From the NCBI GenBank assembly GCA_021604885.1, contig BQJV01000247.1:1-5543 (forward strand): DNA of 5,543 bases. The letters are read 5' to 3'. The first letter of the stretch is position 1, and each line of letters begins with the position of its first letter. The DNA is from Acidimicrobiales bacterium (lineage in GTDB: Bacteria; Actinomycetota; Acidimicrobiia; Acidimicrobiales; Aldehydirespiratoraceae). Both the position numbers and the translations under genes were made by a program. Below are positions 1 to 5,310 of the stretch, one piece after another. The notes beneath the pieces were generated by a model. It made no database searches, was not told where the DNA came from, and was given only the letters and a program-made list of their open reading frames with translations.

Positions 1-369
1 TCGTTCGGCGGCTGCGGTGACGCCGTGGACCAGTGCGAGCAGGTCGATGTCGACGTTGGCGGTCCAGTCCGAGTCGTCGCCGCGCAGGGTCGCGGTCGTG
101 GCGTGGACGTAGATGTCGATGCCGCCGAGGTGTGTCGCCGAGTCGTCCACCCAGGCCGTGAGGGCATCGATGTCGCCGACGTCGACCGCGGACCCCACGA
201 CCGTCCCGCCTCGGCCCAACTCCGCCACCGCGCGGGCGACGTTGTCGGGGTCGCGCGAGCAGATCGCCACCGAGGCGCCTTCGCCGAGCAGCTGTTCGGC
301 GATCGCCCGGCCGACGCCACGCGTCGAACCGGTCACGAGTGCGCGCTTCCCCGTGAGTCCGAGATCCAA
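1..369 (-). CDS. Short-chain dehydrogenase/reductase (SDR), N-terminal part, runs off the left edge
   Basis: The 123 visible residues are the NAD(P)-binding half of a Rossmann-fold SDR oxidoreductase. The cofactor motif TGSTRGVG (residues 13-20, matching TGxxxGxG) follows the first beta strand (KRALVTG). SR at 38-39, after the second strand, is a position where a basic residue often favours NADPH. DV at 63-64 matches the adenine-contacting acidic position. The NNAG motif is degenerate: the strand reads IDIYVHATTA (84-93). The catalytic Ser and YxxxK would lie beyond base 1, so activity cannot be judged. I chose the TTG start at 369 because GGAGG (minus strand, bases 380-376) precedes it by 6 nt and the protein then begins MDLGLTGKRALVTG, the normal SDR length before the first strand. 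It lies 69 nt downstream of the TylF-like methyltransferase on the same strand, so co-transcription is plausible. The substrate is unknown. The SDR assignment is firm; the exact role is not. Confidence 0.85.
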   Translation of the reverse strand, partial: MDLGLTGKRALVTGSTRGVGRAIAEQLLGEGASVAICSRDPDNVARAVAELGRGGTVVGSAVDVGDIDALTAWVDDSATHLGGIDIYVHATTATLRGDDSDWTANVDIDLLALVHGVTAAAER

Positions 370-438
370 GATCGCCCTCCCGCACCTGGTGGACCTGTCG
401 TGGCGTGACGCTACCGGAGACCGCGGGCGCACGCGGCC

Positions 439-1131
439 TCAGACGTGCCAGTACGCCTCGGCGCTGTCGCTGTTGTGAAGCTCGCCGCATTGGTGCACGT
501 TGCGGAACTCGTCGACCGCCTTGCGGCAGCCGGCGAACGAGCCGTAGTCATCGATGATCACGGTGCCGCCGGGCACGACGGCGTCGTGACAGACGTCGAG
601 GACGAGCTTGGTGGCGTCGTACCAGTCACAGTCGATACGCAGGATCGCGATGTCGCCGATCTCGGCCTTCGCGGCTGCCAGCGTCTCGTCGAACCAGCCC
701 TCGACGACGCGCACATTGGTCATGTCCACCTGCGCCGCGGCGAAGGTGGTCGCGACGGCGCCGGCGCCCTCGGTTCCGGAGCAGTTGAGCCCGACGAAGG
801 CCTCGCCGTCGCCGTTGTCGGCCGAGGTGAGCTCGGGCATCGGGGCGAACGAATCGAAGCCCCAGACCGTGCGGTCCGGCGCCATGCCCGCCATGATCGA
901 GAGGCAGCCTCCCATGGCCACTCCGCACTCCACGAACGCCCCGTCCACCTCGCAGTCGCGGGCGAGTCGGGCCAGGTTCTCGAGGCGCTCGATGCTCGCC
1001 CAGACACGGTCGTTGAGGATCAACCGACGGATCAGTCGATGCTCCGCTGAGTCGGACAACTGCTCTGCTCGCTGACGTTCGTGACGTCGCGCGATTTCGA
1101 TGAAGGCACTTGCTCCGTCCGAACTCACCAT
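439..1131 (-). CDS. TylF/macrocin O-methyltransferase-family protein (SAM-dependent)
   Basis: This is a 230-residue class I SAM-dependent methyltransferase resembling the TylF (macrocin 3'-O-methyltransferase) family, whose characterised members methylate sugar hydroxyls using a divalent metal. Visible landmarks are the SAM-binding loop FVECGVAMGG (67-75 region), GFDSF followed by PMPE (91-100), the strand RIDCDWYDAT (165-174), and IIDDYGSFAGCRKAVDEF (192-209). The Asp residues in the last two segments match the family's metal and substrate-binding acids. There is no signal peptide or membrane segment, so a cytoplasmic enzyme is expected. The length is near that of the family (about 230-260), so it appears complete. 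ATG at 1131 is the only start that keeps the whole N-terminal helical region; its ribosome binding site is weak (GGGATGAG is about 13 nt away). It diverges from the FkbM gene across 72 nt and precedes the SDR gene. The acceptor could be a glycan, glycolipid or natural product; the sequence does not say which. Confidence 0.85.
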   Translation of the reverse strand: MVSSDGASAFIEIARRHERQRAEQLSDSAEHRLIRRLILNDRVWASIERLENLARLARDCEVDGAFVECGVAMGGCLSIMAGMAPDRTVWGFDSFAPMPELTSADNGDGEAFVGLNCSGTEGAGAVATTFAAAQVDMTNVRVVEGWFDETLAAAKAEIGDIAILRIDCDWYDATKLVLDVCHDAVVPGGTVIIDDYGSFAGCRKAVDEFRNVHQCGELHNSDSAEAYWHV

Positions 1132-1203
1132 GTACTAATCGTACGCTCATCCCGTGGCGCGGCGCATGCCGCCGCCGGCCGCGGCTGACGGAAGCCGACG
1201 CCG

Positions 1204-1983
1204 ATGAACTCCGCCACCCACCCCCTGCACCTTCGAGGTCGCACGATCGACTTCGTCACGTTCGAAGGCTGGTTTTCTCGCTGGCTGGCCCAGGTCATTC
1301 TCGACGGCCAGACCTACCCCATTCCCCCGTTCGTCTCCGATGTCCAGGTCATTCTCGATGTCGGTGCGAACTGCGGCGCTGCCAGCACCTACTTCGCCGA
1401 TCATTTCCCCGATGCAAAGCTCTACGCATTCGAGCCCGCCGCGGCGACGTTCGCGATCCTCGAGCGAAATGTCGAGCGTCTCCCCAACGTGACCGCCTTC
1501 AACTTCGGCCTGCACGATCACGATGCGACGGTGCAGCTGTTCGGCGGCGTGGAGGACCCGGCGACGGCGTCGGTGGTCCAGGGCCGCGAACAGACCGGTG
1601 AGTCCGAGACCATCGAGGTGAAGGACGCCGGCGCATGGGTCGCCGCGTCGGGACTCGACCGCATCGACATCCTGAAGGTCGACACCGAGGGGTGCGAGGT
1701 CGAGATCTTCGGTCAGATTCTCGATCTGGTCAGTGCCACCACGAAGGTCGTGTACCTGGAGTACCACAGCGACGAGGACCGTCGGACGTTGGATGCGATG
1801 CTCTCGCCGTCGCACAAGCTCGTCTACGGGCAGAACCATCTCGACACCGGCGAGCTCACCTACCTTTCGCGCCGTGTCGTCGAGGGCAATCGCTCCGAGA
1901 TCGTCGACTGGATCGAGAAACTCTTCGGCGAGGAGTTGCGCGGGTCGGCCGCCCGGATCGCCGCGAACGCCCCGGAAAGCTGA
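1204..1983 (+). CDS. FkbM-family methyltransferase
   Basis: This 259-residue protein has the layout of FkbM-type SAM-dependent methyltransferases (Methyltransf_21). SAM motif I is VILDVGANCGAAS (49-61). The acidic end of strand 2 is YAFEP (74-78). A strand NVTAFNFGL lies at 95-103, and the family hallmark DILKVDTEGCEVEIF falls at 155-169, followed by YLEYH at 184-188. The family takes its name from the FK506 31-O-methyltransferase and also includes enzymes acting on sugars and glycolipids; the acceptor here is unknown. No signal peptide or membrane segment is visible. The ATG at 1204 gives a normal family length, with a weak purine-rich site (GGAAG, about 9-11 nt upstream). It is divergent from the TylF-like gene, and its TGA ends only 12 nt before the -35 box of the infA promoter. 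No terminator is visible between them, so some read-through into the ribosomal-protein operon is possible. Confidence 0.88.
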   Translation: MNSATHPLHLRGRTIDFVTFEGWFSRWLAQVILDGQTYPIPPFVSDVQVILDVGANCGAASTYFADHFPDAKLYAFEPAAATFAILERNVERLPNVTAFNFGLHDHDATVQLFGGVEDPATASVVQGREQTGESETIEVKDAGAWVAASGLDRIDILKVDTEGCEVEIFGQILDLVSATTKVVYLEYHSDEDRRTLDAMLSPSHKLVYGQNHLDTGELTYLSRRVVEGNRSEIVDWIEKLFGEELRGSAARIAANAPES

Positions 1984-1995
1984 ACAAACCGGGGG

Positions 1996-2024
1996 TTGGA
2001 CGCCTCCCGCGCGCCCGATAGCGT
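1996..2024 (+). promoter_or_regulatory. Sigma70-type promoter of the infA operon
   Basis: A -35 box TTGGAC (1996-2001) is separated by exactly 17 nt from a -10 box TAGCGT (2019-2024). The -10 box fits the TAnnnT pattern common in actinobacteria. Transcription would start near 2031, giving a leader of about 70 nt before infA. It begins 12 nt after the FkbM stop codon, which places it correctly to drive infA through rplQ. This is a sequence-pattern prediction only; no transcript data are available here. Confidence 0.7.
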
Positions 2025-2032
2025 AGAGCGCT

Positions 2033-2050
2033 GGCCTGGCTTGCCGGGCC
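2033..2050 (+). promoter_or_regulatory. First leader hairpin of the infA mRNA (CUUG tetraloop)
   Basis: GGCCTGG (2033-2039) can pair with CCGGGCC (2044-2050), giving seven pairs including one G-U and leaving the loop CTTG, a known stable tetraloop. It would lie within a few nucleotides of the predicted 5' end of the transcript. The downstream bases TGTTTCT (2051-2057) are moderately T-rich, so it could be a weak attenuator, a 5' stabiliser or a protein-binding site. The function is inference. Confidence 0.45.
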
Positions 2051-2057
2051 TGTTTCT

Positions 2058-2081
2058 GCGTGCGAGTAACCGCTCGTGCGC
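2058..2081 (+). promoter_or_regulatory. Second leader hairpin, just upstream of the infA ribosome binding site
   Basis: GCGTGCGAG (2058-2066) can pair with CTCGTGCGC (2073-2081), giving nine pairs, two of them G-U, around a six-base loop TAACCG. It ends 6 nt before the GGAGG ribosome binding site and does not include it. A regulatory role is possible, for example as a binding site for a ribosomal protein or for keeping the site accessible, but it is not shown. Confidence 0.4.
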
Positions 2082-2087
2082 CTGTGT

Positions 2088-2092
2088 GGAGG
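2088..2092 (+). promoter_or_regulatory. Strong ribosome binding site of infA (decides the start)
   Basis: A full GGAGG at 2088-2092 is followed by an 8-nt spacer (2093-2100) and then ATC at 2101, the codon that aligns with the initiator Met of IF-1. The only nearby in-frame GTG (2086) overlaps the GGAGG itself, so this site cannot serve it. The position therefore points to ATC as the start. Confidence 0.75.
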
Positions 2093-2100
2093 TTTTCGCC

Positions 2101-2325
2101 ATCGCAAAGCCCAAGGAAGATGCGATCGTCCTGGAAGGGACGGTCACCGAGTCGCTCCCCAATGCCATGTTCCGCGTGGAGTTGGAGAACGGCCATGACG
2201 TGCTCGCGCACATCAGCGGCAAAATGCGCATGCACTACATCCGCATCCTCCCTGGCGACAAGGTCCAGGTAGAACTCACTCCGTACGACCTCCAACGAGG
2301 TCGGATCACCTATCGATACAAGTAG
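2101..2325 (+). CDS. infA: Translation initiation factor IF-1, apparent ATC start
   Basis: IF-1 binds the ribosomal A site of the 30S subunit during initiation and works with IF-2 and IF-3. Starting at 2101 the protein has 74 residues and is a complete S1/OB-fold IF-1: AKPKEDAIVLEGTV at the N-terminus, NAMFRVELENGHDVLAHISG (21-40), KMRMHYIRILPGDKVQVE (41-58), and LTPYDLQRGRITYRYK at the end. Family members normally read MAK-(K/P)-(K/E)-ED, so the ATC codon stands exactly where Met belongs. The frame is open upstream to a TTG at 1996, but that lies in the -35 box. A GTG at 2086 would add five residues (VEVFA) with no usable ribosome binding site. It is the first gene of the operon, 9 nt before rpmJ. 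The identity is certain; the start codon is inferred and could also be explained by a sequencing error at this position. Confidence 0.95.
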   Translation: MAKPKEDAIVLEGTVTESLPNAMFRVELENGHDVLAHISGKMRMHYIRILPGDKVQVELTPYDLQRGRITYRYK

Positions 2326-2334
2326 CTCGCATTC

Positions 2335-2448
2335 ATGAAAGTTCGTCCCTCCGTCAAGAAGATCTGTGACAAGTGCAAGGTGATTCGTCGCCACGGCCGA
2401 GTCATGGTCATCTGCGAAAACCCGCGTCACAAGCAGAGGCAAGGCTGA
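2335..2448 (+). CDS. rpmJ: 50S ribosomal protein L36 (bL36)
   Basis: This is a 37-residue protein, the usual size for L36, a small zinc-binding protein of the large subunit. It begins MKVRPSVKKICDKCKVIRR and ends NPRHKQRQG. The zinc ligands are all present: Cys11, Cys14, Cys27 and His32, so this is the zinc-containing form. The gene starts 9 nt after the infA stop and ends one base before the rpsM ATG. No convincing Shine-Dalgarno sequence precedes its ATG (the preceding bases are CTCGCATTC), so translation is probably coupled to that of infA. Confidence 0.97.
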   Translation: MKVRPSVKKICDKCKVIRRHGRVMVICENPRHKQRQG

Positions 2449-2449
2449 A

Positions 2450-2827
2450 ATGGCACGCATCAGCGGCGTCGACATCCCCCGCGAAAAGCAGGTCGGGATC
2501 TCGCTCACCTACATCTACGGCATCGGCCGCACCACCGCAGTGAACATCTGCGAGGCGACCGGCATCGACCCCACCACGCGGGTCCGTGATCTGACCGACG
2601 ACGAAATCGCGAAGATCCGCGGCTTCATCGACGCCGACCTCCAGGTCGAGGGCGATCTCCGCCGTGAGGTCAGCCAGGACATCAAGCGGAAGATGGAGAT
2701 CGGCTGCTACCAGGGTCTGCGCCACCGTCGTGGTCTGCCCGTCCGTGGTCAGCGCACCCACACCAACGCTCGCACCCGCAAGGGTCCCAAGAAGACCGTT
2801 GCCGGCAAGAAGAAGGTCATGAAGTAA
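2450..2827 (+). CDS. rpsM: 30S ribosomal protein S13 (uS13)
   Basis: S13 sits in the head of the small subunit and contacts the P-site tRNA and the large subunit through inter-subunit bridges. The 125-residue product begins MARISGVDIPREKQV and contains the helix-two-turn-helix region with YIYGIGRTTA (21-30). It carries the conserved RNA-binding stretch RHRRGLPVRGQ followed by RTHTNARTRKGP (91-113), and ends in a lysine-rich tail (KKTVAGKKKVMK) that reaches toward the P-site tRNA. The length is typical. The ATG follows the rpmJ TGA by one base, with a purine-rich AGAGGCAAGG just upstream. Its stop overlaps the rpsK start in the sequence TAATG. Confidence 0.98.
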   Translation: MARISGVDIPREKQVGISLTYIYGIGRTTAVNICEATGIDPTTRVRDLTDDEIAKIRGFIDADLQVEGDLRREVSQDIKRKMEIGCYQGLRHRRGLPVRGQRTHTNARTRKGPKKTVAGKKKVMK

Positions 2828-3225
2828 TGGCTACCCCAGCAGCCGGAGGCCGTCGGCCCCGCAAGCGCGAGCGCAAGAACGTCACCCACGGCATCGCCCA
2901 CATCAAGTCGTCGTTCAACAACACGATCATCGCCATCTCGGATCAGCAGGGCGACATCATCGCCTGGGCGTCCGCCGGCAACGTGGGCTTCAAGGGCTCG
3001 CGCAAGTCCACCCCCTACGCCGCGCAGATGGCCGCCGAACAGGCCGCCCGCCGCGCGATGGAACACGGCGTCCGCAAGGTCGACGTCCAGGTCAAGGGTC
3101 CCGGCTCCGGCCGTGAGACCGCCATTCGTTCTCTTCAGAATGCAGGCATCGAGGTCACCGGCATCAAGGATGTCACCCCGATTCCGCACAACGGTTGCCG
3201 TCCCGTCAAGCGGCGGAGGGTCTAG
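2827..3225 (+). CDS. rpsK: 30S ribosomal protein S11 (uS11)
   Basis: S11 lies on the small-subunit platform next to the E site and the mRNA exit path. The 132-residue protein has a basic N-terminus (RRPRKRERKNVTHGIAHI) and the conserved segments SSFNNTIIAISD (28-39), SAGNVGFKGSRKSTPYAAQ (49-67) and VKGPGSGRE (89-97). The C-terminus has TPIPHNGCRPVKRRRV, where the family more often has PPK than PVK. The Asn-Gly in HNGC (121-124) is the position at which E. coli S11 forms isoaspartate. The ATG overlaps the rpsM TAA by one base, favouring reinitiation. Its final codons contain the GGAGG used by rpsD. Confidence 0.98.
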   Translation: MATPAAGGRRPRKRERKNVTHGIAHIKSSFNNTIIAISDQQGDIIAWASAGNVGFKGSRKSTPYAAQMAAEQAARRAMEHGVRKVDVQVKGPGSGRETAIRSLQNAGIEVTGIKDVTPIPHNGCRPVKRRRV

Positions 3226-3227
3226 CA

Positions 3228-3842
3228 ATGTCTCGTTACACCGGACCGAAGGCCCGCGTTTCGCGTCGCCTCGGCACCAACATCTGGGGCACGAAGGGCG
3301 AGACCATCGCTCTCGACAAGCGCCCGTACCCGCCGGGTGAACACGGTCGTTCGCGCCGTCGTGGCTCCGTCAGCGAATACCTGATGCAGCTCCAGGAGAA
3401 GCAGAAGGCCCGCTTCACCTACGGCCTCACCGAGCGCCAGTTCCGCAACCTCTTCGCCGAGGCCTCGCGTCGTCAGGGCGTGACCGGCGAGAACATGCTG
3501 CGCTATCTCGAGCTCCGGCTCGACAACGTGATCTATCGCGCCGGCTGGGGTGCCACCCGCCCGCAGTCGCGCCAGTTCGTCAACCATGGGCACGTCAATG
3601 TGAACGGTCGCCGGGTCACCATCCCGAGCTATCGCGTGCGCAAGGGTGACGTCATCGAGCTGCGCACCAAGGCTCGCGACTTCACCGTGGTCCAGTGGAA
3701 CTCGGACGTTCTCGATCGCACGCCTCCGGCGTGGCTCGAGGTCGGCGAGAACTTCCAAGTGACCGTCCGTGAGCTCCCGATTCGTGAGCAGATCGACATT
3801 CCCGTCCGCGAACAGCTCATCGTCGAGCTGTACTCGAAGTAG
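3228..3842 (+). CDS. rpsD: 30S ribosomal protein S4 (uS4)
   Basis: S4 is a primary 16S rRNA binder that nucleates 30S assembly and, in E. coli, represses translation of its own operon. This 204-residue protein starts MSRYTGPKARVSRRLG and contains the KRPYPPGEHG segment (31-40). Its central S4 RNA-binding domain runs from about residue 92 to 155 (LRYLELRLDNVIYR, RQFVNHGHVNVNGRRV, YRVRKGDVIELR). It ends VREQLIVELYSK. No cysteines are present, so it is the zinc-free (C-) form. An upstream in-frame TTG at 3195 lies inside rpsK and is rejected. The ATG at 3228 has a GGAGG (3215-3219) 8 nt before it and gives the family N-terminus. Confidence 0.98.
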   Translation: MSRYTGPKARVSRRLGTNIWGTKGETIALDKRPYPPGEHGRSRRRGSVSEYLMQLQEKQKARFTYGLTERQFRNLFAEASRRQGVTGENMLRYLELRLDNVIYRAGWGATRPQSRQFVNHGHVNVNGRRVTIPSYRVRKGDVIELRTKARDFTVVQWNSDVLDRTPPAWLEVGENFQVTVRELPIREQIDIPVREQLIVELYSK

Positions 3843-3854
3843 CCGAGGTACACG

Positions 3855-4793
3855 ATGCTCGTCATCCAGCGTCCCACCGTCGAAGCCATCGACGAGGCCG
3901 AAGGCAACCTTCAGCGGTTTGCCATCGGCCCACTCGAGCCCGGCTTCGGCCACACGATCGGCAACTCGATTCGCCGCACCCTGCTCTCGTCGATCCCCGG
4001 CGCCGCAGTCACGCAGGTGCGATTCGACGACGCCCTCCACGAGTTCGACACCATCACCGGTGTCGCCGAGGACGTCACCGACATCATCCTCAACCTGAAG
4101 GACCTCGTGCTGACGGTCCACAGCGAGGAGCCCGTCACGCTGCGCCTCGACTCCCGCGGTCCCGCGGAAGTCACCGCCGCCGACATCCAGCCCCATCCCG
4201 ACGTCGAGGTGCTCAACGGCGATCTGGCTCTGGCCAACGTCAACGGCAAGGGCCGTCTCGCCATCGACATCACGGTGCAGACCGGGCGTGGCTACGTGTC
4301 CGCCGACAAGAACAACACCTCGACCACCATCGGTGTGATCCCGGTCGATTCGATCTACTCGCCGGTTCGCCGTGTGGCCTTCGAGGTCGAGGCGACCCGT
4401 GTCGAGCAGTCGACCGACTTCGATCGCCTCGTCATGGAGATCGAGACCGACGGTTCCATCACCCCGCGCGACGCACTGGCCTCGGCCGGCGGCACCCTGC
4501 GGGCCCTCGTCCAGCTGGTCGAGGAGATGAGCGACGAGCCCCAGGGGCTCGAGCTCGGTGAAGCCGTCCAGGTCGCCACCGGCGGCCCCGACATGGACCT
4601 CCCCATCGAGGACCTCGAACTCTCCGAGCGTCCCCGTAACTGCCTCAAGCGCGCCCAGGTCAACACCGTGGGCGAGCTGCTGCTCAAGAGCGAAGACGAT
4701 CTGCTGGCCATCACGAACTTCGGTCAGAAGAGCCTCGACGAGGTCATCGCCAAGCTCGACGAGCGGGGCCTGACCCTGCGCAACCGCGATTAA
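3855..4793 (+). CDS. rpoA: DNA-directed RNA polymerase subunit alpha
   Basis: The alpha subunit dimerises to scaffold beta and beta' assembly, and its C-terminal domain contacts promoter UP elements and activators. The 312-residue product has the N-terminal domain with RFAIGPLEPGFGHTIGNSIRR (21-41) followed by TLLSSIPGAAV, and the assembly segment GYVSADKNN (146-154). A short acidic linker near 225-250 is followed by the C-terminal domain: LELSERPRNCLKRAQVNTVGEL (254-275) and NFGQKSLDEV (288-297). Residues matching E. coli R265, N268, C269, K298 and S299 are present as R259, N262, C263, K292 and S293, so DNA contact should be intact. GAGG (3845-3848) lies 6 nt before the ATG, and the gene follows rpsD by 12 nt. 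Confidence 0.98.
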   Translation: MLVIQRPTVEAIDEAEGNLQRFAIGPLEPGFGHTIGNSIRRTLLSSIPGAAVTQVRFDDALHEFDTITGVAEDVTDIILNLKDLVLTVHSEEPVTLRLDSRGPAEVTAADIQPHPDVEVLNGDLALANVNGKGRLAIDITVQTGRGYVSADKNNTSTTIGVIPVDSIYSPVRRVAFEVEATRVEQSTDFDRLVMEIETDGSITPRDALASAGGTLRALVQLVEEMSDEPQGLELGEAVQVATGGPDMDLPIEDLELSERPRNCLKRAQVNTVGELLLKSEDDLLAITNFGQKSLDEVIAKLDERGLTLRNRD

Positions 4794-4805
4794 GGCGAGA
4801 CCCAG

Positions 4806-5159
4806 ATGCCCGCACGTCCCCGCAAGAGCAAGCGCTTCGGCGGCAGCTCCGCGCACCAGAAGGCCATGATGGCCAACCTGGTCGCCTCGCTGATCGCCGC
4901 CGAAGGCATCACCACCACCGAGGCCAAGGCCAAGGCGGTCCGGCCCATCGCCGAGAAGATGATCACCAAGGCCAAGAAGGGTGGCGTTCACAACCACCGC
5001 GAGGTCGTGAAGTTCCTTCGCGACCGCGAGATGGCCAGCAAGTTGTTCGACGAGATCGGTCCCCGCTACGAGGATCGCCCCGGCGGCTACCTGCGCATCA
5101 TCAAGCTCGACCCCCGGTCCGGCGACAACGCCCCCATGGCCCGCATCGAGTTCGTCTGA
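4806..5159 (+). CDS. rplQ: 50S ribosomal protein L17 (bL17)
   Basis: L17 is a bacterial large-subunit protein near the peptide exit side. The 117-residue product shows the family pattern: SSAHQKAMMANLVASLI (14-30), EGITTTEAKAKAVRPIAEKMIT (33-54), KLFDEIGPRYEDRPGGY (79-95), and LRIIKLDPRSGDNAPMARIE (96-115). The N-terminus (MPARPRKSKRFGG) replaces the more common MRH/MPTPTKG type opening but keeps the basic character. It follows rpoA by 12 nt, with AGGCGAG just upstream of the ATG. It is the last gene of the operon: a palindromic repeat and then a terminator-like hairpin follow its stop codon. Confidence 0.97.
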   Translation: MPARPRKSKRFGGSSAHQKAMMANLVASLIAAEGITTTEAKAKAVRPIAEKMITKAKKGGVHNHREVVKFLRDREMASKLFDEIGPRYEDRPGGYLRIIKLDPRSGDNAPMARIEFV

Positions 5160-5160
5160 C

Positions 5161-5192
5161 GTACTTTCTGGGGTCAGACCCCAGTACTTTCT
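5161..5192 (+). repeat. REP-like palindrome flanked by 9-nt direct repeats
   Basis: CTGGGGTC (5168-5175), a single A, and GACCCCAG (5177-5184) form a perfect 8-bp inverted repeat. The 9-mer GTACTTTCT occurs at 5161-5169 and again at 5184-5192, overlapping the palindrome on both sides and giving a 23-nt period with an incomplete second unit. It begins one base after the rplQ stop region and precedes the terminator hairpin. GGGGTC-N-GACCCC palindromes resemble REP-type elements spread by REP-associated tyrosine transposases. That link is from general recall, and no transposase is in the window. Confidence 0.6.
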
Positions 5193-5204
5193 CAGAACGC
5201 TGAA

Positions 5205-5239
5205 CGAACGCCCCGTCCGGGAAACCGGCGGGGCGTTCG
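5205..5239 (+). terminator. Probable intrinsic terminator of the infA-rplQ operon
   Basis: CGAACGCCCCG (5205-5215) pairs perfectly with CGGGGCGTTCG (5229-5239). Inside it, CCGG (5217-5220) pairs with CCGG (5225-5228) around a GAAA tetraloop. The result is a 15-bp stem with one bulged base (5216) and a GNRA loop. No T-run follows, a form seen often in high-GC actinobacteria. It lies 45 nt after the rplQ stop and ends before the next gene, which supports a transcription-ending or 3'-end-stabilising role. Confidence 0.75.
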
Positions 5240-5310
5240 CCGTTCGCCGCCCACCGCAGCGGCGGGGCGGAGTCAAGTGACTCTCCATGTCCGTCGATGT
5301 CCAGGAAGTC

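Noticed and set aside
421..436. CCGCG-GGCGCA-CGCGG stem after the TylF-like gene as a terminator
   Set aside because: The five-base-pair stem is too short and lacks a T-run, and the downstream SDR gene on the same strand is close enough to be co-transcribed.
1110..1138. Possible plus-strand promoter TTGCTC, 17 nt, TACTAA for the FkbM gene
   Set aside because: The spacing is right but each box matches only about half of the consensus, and the site lies mostly inside the divergent methyltransferase gene. It is too weak to list.
1156..1185. GC-rich inverted repeats in the divergent spacer (GCGGC-GCAT-GCCGC and neighbours) as an operator
   Set aside because: Short GC palindromes are expected by chance at this base composition, and no regulator gene is present to pair them with.
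2003..2007. CCTCC complementary to the infA GGAGG, as a switch sequestering the ribosome binding site
   Set aside because: It lies upstream of the predicted transcription start, so it would be present only in read-through transcripts from the FkbM gene. Five complementary bases 80 nt apart are weak evidence.
1996..2100. N-terminally extended IF-1 starting at TTG 1996
   Set aside because: The TTG is part of the predicted -35 box, the extra 35 residues do not resemble IF-1, and a GGAGG sits right before the family start point.
1147..2508. A 453-codon open frame on the minus strand across the FkbM gene, infA and rpmJ
   Set aside because: It is antisense to well-supported genes and crosses the infA promoter; the translated sequence has no family features.
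5245..5264. A second small hairpin CGCCGC / GCGGCG after the terminator
   Set aside because: Six GC pairs with an eight-base loop are common in such sequence; there is no sign of function separate from the preceding stem.
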